Assembly: GCA_023461495.1 (NCBI GenBank)
Contig: JAEYLA010000202.1
Span: forward strand, 1-9,944
Direction: 5' to 3'
Length of the DNA stretch: 9,944 nt
Origin: Bacillota bacterium
Lineage (GTDB): Bacteria > Bacillota > Clostridia > Christensenellales > CAG-138
This document shows, piece by piece, positions 1-4,925 of this stretch (the stretch's first letter is position 1; each line of letters begins with the position of its first letter). Made by a program: the position numbers and the translations under genes. The notes beneath the pieces were generated by a model. That model worked only from the letters and a program-made list of their open reading frames with translations. It made no database searches and was not told the DNA's origin.

Positions 1-684
1 AATAACGGCTCCGGCGTTATGCCCCCTTCCACGCAGCCCATACCGCGTCCGCCGCAGCAGGGTACCGGCATACAGAGCGGGCAGGGTACCATGCGTCCGC
101 CTACCATACAGGTGCCCGAGATCATGCAGCCAATGTTGCCGCCTGATGATGAGCAGACGCCCACGGCGCGTCAACCCGGTGCGGGAACCCAGCAGCAGCC
201 GATGTCTCCCGCCAACAGCGCGGCGCTGCAGCAGATTTTACAGCAGGCAGGCGAGATCTTTCCCGGGCAGGAACTGTCCGGCAATGCCGCCCCCGCCTCC
301 GCGGCCGCACCGCAGCCCGCCACACGCGTTGCGCAAACCAGCGAGGAATGGCAGCGCGAGGTAGACGCCCTTCTGCAGGGCCAAGCGCCCGAAGCGCCAA
401 GCGCCGAAGTCACCGCACCCGCGCCCGGCGGACGGCGGCAAAGCACCGCAAACCCCTTCCCCGGCCAGTTCCCGGATTCCGAATGGGCGCGCATTGATCC
501 GCCCAACGGCGAGGGCTATTTCTATGAAGGGCATATGCGGCGCGGCAATGACCGCTTCTTCATTACCGCAGTCCCGGGAGAATACCGTCCCGTTCCCCCG
601 CGCCACCTGCAGGGGCAGGGATTTGGGCGCTACATTCCCTCCCGCAGCGGCGGATGCTGGGTCCGCATCCAGAAGGAACGTTAA
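1..684 (+). CDS. Pro/Gln/Ala-rich protein of unknown function, 5' end outside window
   Basis: I do not recognise this gene. The reading frame is open from base 1 with no stop, so the true start probably lies upstream; the first in-window ATG is at 19, with no convincing ribosome binding site before it. The visible part is about 227 codons. Roughly the first 150 residues are low complexity, rich in Pro, Gln, Ala and Gly, and probably disordered; one short helix-like stretch (around LQQILQQAG) interrupts them. The last 70 or so residues differ: a compact, aromatic, Gly- and Arg-rich module (SEWARIDPP, GEGYFYEGHM, VPGEYRPVPPRHLQG, GGCWVRIQ) that looks folded. No membrane segment, signal peptide or catalytic motif is visible. 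The gene ends at TAA, 11 nt before a strong terminator. A disordered linker carrying a C-terminal adaptor-like domain is inference only. Confidence 0.75.
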   Translation, partial: NNGSGVMPPSTQPIPRPPQQGTGIQSGQGTMRPPTIQVPEIMQPMLPPDDEQTPTARQPGAGTQQQPMSPANSAALQQILQQAGEIFPGQELSGNAAPASAAAPQPATRVAQTSEEWQREVDALLQGQAPEAPSAEVTAPAPGGRRQSTANPFPGQFPDSEWARIDPPNGEGYFYEGHMRRGNDRFFITAVPGEYRPVPPRHLQGQGFGRYIPSRSGGCWVRIQKER

Positions 685-695
685 CCAGCCTACAC

Positions 696-741
696 AAAAA
701 GCAACGGGGCTTTGCACAAGTGCAAAGCCCCGTTGCTTTTT
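696..741. terminator. Bidirectional intrinsic terminator between convergent genes
   Basis: A perfect 16-bp GC-rich stem (701-716 with 721-736) has a 4-nt loop (CAAG), extended by an A-run on the left (696-700) and a T-run on the right (737-743). Because A and T tracts flank both sides it can end transcription in both directions. It lies 11 nt after the stop of the left-hand gene and 11 nt after the stop of the hydrogenase-like gene on the other strand. Confidence 0.95.
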
Positions 742-752
742 TTGTAATTCCC

Positions 753-2006
753 TCAGGAAAAATCCCGCGTAAAGATATCGCTGTGCTCCAGGAGGCTTTC
801 CACCGTATCAAACCCAAGGCGGTGCAGAAGCTCAATCACATACGGGTTCTCCACAGGCGTTTGATACACCGCCTCGTTGCCGTATTCATATACGTTTTTG
901 CTCCCCTCCTCCTTGGGAATCAAAATTTTCGGCCCGCCGACACAGCCGCCCACACAGCCCATGCCTTCAATAAAATTCGCGGTGATCTTGCCGCTCAACA
1001 CATCGTTAAGCATGGCTTTGCAGGCAGGCACGCCGTCCGCCTGCGCGGCGCGCACGGTAATGTGGCGGTTGGGGTTTAAGCGCTCCACAGTTTTCTGCAC
1101 CGCCTCGCTCACGCCGCCCGTGCTTGCATAAATACGGCCCGTGCGGGAGGAGTGGTCCCGTTCATCCTCCTCCATGTCCGCAGGGTTGATATCCGCAAAA
1201 TCAAAAATATCCCGGATTTCATGGAAGGTAAGCACAAAATCCGTGGAGGCGGAAACGTCCTTTTCCCGCGCTTCCGCCTTTTTGGCGATACATGGGCCGA
1301 TGAACACGGTGATTGCATCCGGATAGAGCGCCTTGATGGCGCGGCCGCACGCTACCATCGGCGATACCGCACCCGGCACATGCGGCATGAGCGTATGGTA
1401 CACCTTGCGGATCATGGCGATCCACATCGGACAGCAGCAGCTGGTCAGCTGGTAATCCTCTTCGGTGAGGATGTTTTTATCAAACTCCAGCGCCTCCTTT
1501 AGGGTGAGGATGTCCGCAAACAGCGCAACCTCCACCATGCCGGTAAACCCGAGTTGCTTGAACGCTGCGCGAAGTTTCCCTGGGGTAACGTCGCTTGTAA
1601 ACTGGTTGATGAACGCGGGTGCAATCATGGCGTACACCGGCGCTTTCGCGCTGTGGATGGCCGCAAGCGTGGGCAGGATATCCTTACTCTCCGTCAGCTT
1701 TTTCGCGCGGCAGCTGCCGATACACTCCGCACACCCCACGCAAAGATCGGCGTTGATGGCGATATTGCCGCTTGGATCGCGGTAGAGCGCGTCAAACAGA
1801 CATTTGGCCGCGCAGGCCGCCTGTTCGCTTTCAGAACATGCGCATTCGCCGATGCGCATGACAGGCGCGTGCTTCTTTGGGTTCAGCAGGCAATCCAGGT
1901 GGTGCGGATCAAATTCCTCGTGCTTGAGGCGCTCAAGTTCCTCGTCCAAATGATGCTCTACGGAAGCCTTTACCAATCGTTCATACAGCTGGGCAAATGT
2001 CGTCAT
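753..2006 (-). CDS. [FeFe]-hydrogenase-like iron-sulfur protein (H-cluster domain)
   Basis: This cytoplasmic protein (417 aa from 2006) has an N-terminal ferredoxin-like region and an [FeFe]-hydrogenase catalytic domain. The first iron-sulfur motif is unusual (Cys55, 57, 65, 69, spacing CxCx7Cx3C); the second is a classic CxxCxxCxxxC (Cys89, 92, 95, 99). H-cluster motif L1 is TSCCCPMW (188-195), L2 GPCIAKKAE (237-245) and L3 EGMGCVGGCVGG (347-358). All four cysteines expected to bind the [4Fe-4S] half of the H-cluster are present, as is the Lys of L2. The usual Met before Pro-Cys in L2 is Gly, and L1 has one extra Cys. In-frame ATGs exist at 2024 and 2006; I chose 2006 because only it has a GGAGG upstream. 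No HydE, HydF or HydG maturase is in the window. Family assignment is firm. Whether it turns over H2 or is a sensory or otherwise divergent hydrogenase cannot be settled here. Confidence 0.92.
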   Translation of the reverse strand: MTTFAQLYERLVKASVEHHLDEELERLKHEEFDPHHLDCLLNPKKHAPVMRIGECACSESEQAACAAKCLFDALYRDPSGNIAINADLCVGCAECIGSCRAKKLTESKDILPTLAAIHSAKAPVYAMIAPAFINQFTSDVTPGKLRAAFKQLGFTGMVEVALFADILTLKEALEFDKNILTEEDYQLTSCCCPMWIAMIRKVYHTLMPHVPGAVSPMVACGRAIKALYPDAITVFIGPCIAKKAEAREKDVSASTDFVLTFHEIRDIFDFADINPADMEEDERDHSSRTGRIYASTGGVSEAVQKTVERLNPNRHITVRAAQADGVPACKAMLNDVLSGKITANFIEGMGCVGGCVGGPKILIPKEEGSKNVYEYGNEAVYQTPVENPYVIELLHRLGFDTVESLLEHSDIFTRDFS

Positions 2007-2017
2007 CCCGTGGCAAT

Positions 2018-2022
2018 CCTCC
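2018..2022 (-). promoter_or_regulatory. Ribosome binding site deciding the hydrogenase start
   Basis: A GGAGG on the minus strand lies 11 nt before the ATG at 2006. It overlaps the alternative ATG at 2024, which has no such motif upstream. The spacing is at the long end of the normal range, so the start at 2006 is preferred but not certain. Confidence 0.6.
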
Positions 2023-2063
2023 ATTGCAAATTACTGTCGCAGCGCGAACTGTTTTTCATCACG

Positions 2064-2072
2064 ATTATACCA
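2064..2072 (-). promoter_or_regulatory. Extended -10 promoter for the hydrogenase-like gene
   Basis: Read on the minus strand this is TGG followed by a perfect TATAAT, the TGn extended -10 form. No good -35 hexamer stands 16-18 nt upstream, as is common for extended -10 promoters. Expected transcription start is near 2057, giving a leader of about 50 nt before the ATG at 2006. Confidence 0.65.
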
Positions 2073-2111
2073 TAGACGCGCAGTGGATATGGGATAATCT
2101 TCCGCCGCGCT

Positions 2112-2140
2112 TTGCCGCCGTACCCCGCTCCTGTTATACT
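2112..2140 (+). promoter_or_regulatory. Promoter for the methyltransferase gene
   Basis: TTGCCG (2112-2117), a 17-nt spacer and TATACT (2135-2140), with TG one base upstream of the -10 (extended -10). Predicted transcription start is near 2147. It diverges from the hydrogenase promoter, with the two -10 boxes about 65 bp apart. Confidence 0.65.
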
Positions 2141-2179
2141 GTTTCCAGTATGCGTAAAAAGAAAGCGGGCAAGACAGCC

Positions 2180-2914
2180 ATGAGACAAAACAAATATGAC
2201 GATCCAGCCTTTTTTACAAAGTATGCCGAAATGCCCCGCTCCCGGGACGGCCTCCAAAGCGCCGGAGAATGGCCGGAGCTTGAAAAGCTGCTGCCCCCGT
2301 TTTTTGGAATGCGGGTGCTGGACCTTGGGTGCGGATACGGCTGGCACTGCATCTATGCGCTTGAACACGGCGCGGCGTCCGTCACCGGCGTTGACCTGTC
2401 GGAAAAGATGCTCGCCGTGGCGCGGGAAAAGACGGCTTCCCCAAATGTCACCTACCTGCAAACGGCGATTGAGGATGCAGATTTTGCGCCCGGTTCCTTT
2501 GATATCGTCATCAGTTCCCTTGCTCTTCACTATGTTTGGGACTTTGAAGCGGTGTGTAAAAACGTTTCCCGGTGGCTCAATCCCGGCGGCCGCTTCGTGT
2601 TTTCCGTAGAGCATCCGGTGTTTACCGCGGAAGGCAGCCAGGCCTGGGTGGATGATGAAACGGGCGCCCACCGCTATTGGCCAGTGGACCGATACTTTTT
2701 TGAAGGCCAGCGGGAAAGCGTGTTTTTGGGCGAGCGCGTCACAAAATACCACAGAACCGTTACGGGATATGTGCATCCACTGCTGCAAAACGGCTTTTTC
2801 CTCAACGCTTTAGTGGAACCCAAGCCGCCCGACTCGTTTCTTTCCATCCCCGGCATGGCAGACGAGCTGCGCCGCCCCATGATGTTGCTCTTTTCCTGTA
2901 CAAAGCAGGAATAA
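2180..2914 (+). CDS. Class I SAM-dependent methyltransferase
   Basis: A 244-aa soluble Rossmann-fold methyltransferase that should move a methyl group from S-adenosylmethionine to an unknown small substrate. SAM-binding motif I is VLDLGCGYG (46-54), the acidic residue that typically binds the SAM ribose is in GVDLSE (Asp72), and motif II is FDIVISSLALHY (107-118). After the core fold comes a C-terminal part with several aromatic residues (HRYWPVDRYFFEG, around 164-176) that could form the substrate pocket. I place the start at 2180 (MRQNKYDDP), because a short N-terminus just before the fold fits this family. An in-frame ATG at 2150 would lie almost on the predicted transcription start, and the frame continues open to 1997 only by overlapping the hydrogenase gene. 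No neighbour points to a substrate. The call as a methyltransferase is secure; the reaction is unknown. Confidence 0.9.
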   Translation: MRQNKYDDPAFFTKYAEMPRSRDGLQSAGEWPELEKLLPPFFGMRVLDLGCGYGWHCIYALEHGAASVTGVDLSEKMLAVAREKTASPNVTYLQTAIEDADFAPGSFDIVISSLALHYVWDFEAVCKNVSRWLNPGGRFVFSVEHPVFTAEGSQAWVDDETGAHRYWPVDRYFFEGQRESVFLGERVTKYHRTVTGYVHPLLQNGFFLNALVEPKPPDSFLSIPGMADELRRPMMLLFSCTKQE

Positions 2915-2950
2915 ACCCACAACGCCTCCCGGAACGCCCGGGATAACGCT

Positions 2951-3029
2951 GCATGCAAAAAAACGGCGGTTGACAGGACCGCCGCGATTTGTTATGTATG
3001 TATACTGAAGCGCCGTTTTTTGCATATGC
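2951..3029. repeat. Nested inverted repeats between methyltransferase and permease genes
   Basis: Outer arms at 2953-2968 and 3011-3025 pair over about 15 bp with a one-base bulge; each holds CGGCG/CGCCG next to an A6-7/T6 run. An inner hairpin, CGGCGGT (2964-2970) with ACCGCCG (2978-2984), reuses the same left-hand CGGCG, so the two structures exclude each other. The right outer arm ends in six T, so it may terminate the methyltransferase transcript. The inner loop holds a perfect -35 box. See the findings. Confidence 0.6.
2970..2998 (+). promoter_or_regulatory. Candidate promoter for the permease gene
   Basis: A perfect TTGACA (2970-2975) and a 17-nt spacer lead to TATGTA (2993-2998), a weak -10 that matches the consensus at only three positions. 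A better TATACT at 3001-3006 is too far (25 nt) from this -35. Predicted start is near 3005, giving a leader of about 60 nt. Confidence 0.45.
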
Positions 3030-3065
3030 ATAATGACGCAAATACACGCGGAAGAGAAAAACGGT

Positions 3066-3992
3066 ATGCTTGAGCAAATACTGGCGGTCGCCACACAGGT
3101 CGTAATCTTATTTATATTGATCGGCGTGGGCTTTGCGTGTGGCAAGACCAGGCTCTTGAATGACGAATCCATCTCCGGAATGACCGGGTTTGTACTCAAC
3201 ATTGTCATGCCTTCGTCCATTATCGATTCATTCTGCCGGGAATTCCGGCCGGAGCTTCTCCATAGCCTGCTGCTGGTGCTGGGCGCTGCGGTCTTTGCGC
3301 ATATCGCAGGCATCGTGCTGGGCCGCTTGTTCATACGGGATAAAAACGCCTCCGCAGAGCGCATGCTCCGGTTTGGCGCGGTGTTCAGCAATTGCGGCTA
3401 TATGGGCTTGCCTTTGCTCGGCGCGGTGGTCGGGAGCACCGGCGTGTTCTACGGCGCGGGATACATCGTTATTTTTATGCTGATTTCCTGGACATACGGG
3501 CTTGTGGCCGTAAGCGGCGATAAGCGCGAGATTGCCCTGAAAAAGCTCGTTACAAACCCCGGCATTCTGGGCTCCATTTTGGGGCTTGTGATCTTCCTTT
3601 GCTCCATCAAGTTGCCGGAAGTCATCTATGCGCCCATCCATTATCTTGGCGCGCTCAATACGCCCGTCCCTATGGTGATCGTAGGCTACCAGCTTTCCAA
3701 GGCGGATTTATCCGCCATGTGGAAAAAAGCGTCCTACTATATGGCGTCCTTCGTGCGGCTGATTCTGGTCCCGCTTGTTTGCTTCGGCGTGTTCTACCTT
3801 GCGGGGATGCGCGGGGAGCTTTTGGTCAGTTGCATCCTGAGCGCAAGCGTGCCAAGCGCCGCGCTTGTCACCATGTTTGCGGTACGCTACCAGCAGGACA
3901 CCCAAGCGGCCTCCGCCATGATCTCCATGTCCACGCTGTTATCGCTCATCACGTTGCCGCTCATCATGGGGTTTGTGCAGTATTTTAGCTAA
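3066..3992 (+). CDS. AEC-family permease (auxin efflux carrier-like transporter)
   Basis: A 308-aa integral membrane protein of the AEC (auxin efflux carrier) family, whose bacterial members export or exchange small organic anions such as malate. About ten hydrophobic segments are visible, with the usual division into two halves: roughly 5-25, 38-55, 66-90, 103-123 and 128-150, then 163-183, 189-210, 224-246, 251-272 and 283-305. Family-typical features are Pro49 in the second segment (VMPSS), the FSNCGYMGLPL motif (107-117), the PVPMVIVGYQL stretch (200-210) and the conserved last pair of helices (SVPSAALVTMFAVRYQQ). I use the ATG at 3066, which follows a GGAAGAG and leads straight into the first helix; the in-frame ATG at 3033 has no ribosome binding site. 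The substrate cannot be read from the sequence, and no neighbouring enzyme suggests one. Confidence 0.9.
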   Translation: MLEQILAVATQVVILFILIGVGFACGKTRLLNDESISGMTGFVLNIVMPSSIIDSFCREFRPELLHSLLLVLGAAVFAHIAGIVLGRLFIRDKNASAERMLRFGAVFSNCGYMGLPLLGAVVGSTGVFYGAGYIVIFMLISWTYGLVAVSGDKREIALKKLVTNPGILGSILGLVIFLCSIKLPEVIYAPIHYLGALNTPVPMVIVGYQLSKADLSAMWKKASYYMASFVRLILVPLVCFGVFYLAGMRGELLVSCILSASVPSAALVTMFAVRYQQDTQAASAMISMSTLLSLITLPLIMGFVQYFS

Positions 3993-4013
3993 CCACTGAT
4001 ATTATTCATATAC

Positions 4014-4043
4014 AAAGCGGCACGGAATACTCCATGCCGCTTT
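4014..4043. terminator. Bidirectional intrinsic terminator between permease and degV
   Basis: The stem AAAGCGGCA (4014-4022) pairs with TGCCGCTTT (4035-4043), and the loop holds a further GGA/TCC pairing around ATAC. It is followed by TCTTT on the plus strand and preceded by an A-rich run in the opposite reading. It lies 21 nt after the permease stop and 15 nt beyond the degV stop, so it serves both convergent genes. Confidence 0.85.
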
Positions 4044-4058
4044 CTTTAATGATTTTTA

Positions 4059-4907
4059 CTATGCTTCTTTTCTGATGAACAGCACGCCCAGCGTGCCCGG
4101 CCCGCAGTGGCTGCTGATGGTGCCGCCCGCATCGGTCACAAGGATTTCCGCAAACGGAAATGACTCCTGCACCGTCTTTTTCGCGTGCTCCACAAGCGCC
4201 GCGTCCTGCACCGTATGCGTGATAAACGCGCGGGATGGGTCGATGTCTTCGCGGTTGAGCAGGCGGCCCTTGATGTAATCATTCAGGCAACGCCTGAGCT
4301 TGCCCTTATACTTTTTGGAGACCTGCATGCGCCCGTCCCGCACCTCAATGCAGGGCTTTAACTGCAGCAAATTTGCCCCAAGCGCCGCAACGGAGCTGCA
4401 GCGCCCGCCCTTGTGCAGGTACGTGAGCGTATCGATCACAAAGCTTGCTTCCACCTGCGGAACCAGCGCCGCGGCCTTTGCCGCCACCTCTTTCTCGGGC
4501 AAGCCCCGCGCTGCAAGCTCCGCCGCCTTGATGACCAACAGGCCCGTTCCGGAGGATAGCGACCGGGAATCGATCACATGCACGTTCTCAAATTCCTTTG
4601 CGGCGCGGCAGGCATTTGCATAAGAGGCGGACATCTCGCTGCTGATGGCGATATGCACCACATCCTTGCCCGCTTCCGTCAGCCCGAGAAATACGGTGTG
4701 GTAATCCTCCGGCGAGGGCGCGGCCGTCTTTGGCAGTTCCCCCATACGGTCCACATAGTCAAAAAGCGCCTTGGACGTGACATCCACGCCGTCCCTGTAT
4801 GTCTGCTCCCCAAGCGTGATGTACAGGGAAATCATCGTAACATCGTAGCGTTTGAACAATGCCGGTGAAAGATCGCATGTGCTGTCTGTTGTGATCGCCG
4901 TGGCCAT
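4059..4907 (-). CDS. DegV family protein (fatty-acid-binding, FakB-like)
   Basis: A 282-aa cytoplasmic protein of the DegV/FakB family. These proteins bind a single fatty acid and, where studied, present it to the kinase FakA for phosphorylation before entry into phospholipid synthesis. Family signatures are all present: TDSTCDL near the N-terminus (7-13), TAAPSP (61-66), SSEMSASY (89-96), the IDSRSLSSGTGLLV stretch (112-125), LHKGGR (164-169) and SSHCGPGTLG (265-274), which supply the polar residues that normally hold the fatty-acid carboxylate. Length matches the family. The start has an AGGGGG ribosome binding site 6 nt upstream and falls 18 nt after the ATPase stop, so the two genes are very probably co-transcribed. 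No FakA gene is in the window; clostridia often carry several DegV paralogues, so the ligand and the kinase partner are open. Confidence 0.95.
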   Translation of the reverse strand: MATAITTDSTCDLSPALFKRYDVTMISLYITLGEQTYRDGVDVTSKALFDYVDRMGELPKTAAPSPEDYHTVFLGLTEAGKDVVHIAISSEMSASYANACRAAKEFENVHVIDSRSLSSGTGLLVIKAAELAARGLPEKEVAAKAAALVPQVEASFVIDTLTYLHKGGRCSSVAALGANLLQLKPCIEVRDGRMQVSKKYKGKLRRCLNDYIKGRLLNREDIDPSRAFITHTVQDAALVEHAKKTVQESFPFAEILVTDAGGTISSHCGPGTLGVLFIRKEA

Positions 4908-4925
4908 TTGCTGCCCCCTAATAAA

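Noticed and set aside
1997..2179. Upstream extension of the methyltransferase frame
   Set aside because: It overlaps the hydrogenase start and both promoters, and the encoded residues do not look like methyltransferase sequence.
2927..2943. A TCCCGG/CCGGGA hairpin just after the methyltransferase
   Set aside because: It is a 6-bp stem without a following T run; at most it stabilises the transcript end.
3033..3065. Earlier ATG for the permease
   Set aside because: It has no ribosome binding site, adds a polar stretch not expected before the first helix, and lies next to the inverted repeat.
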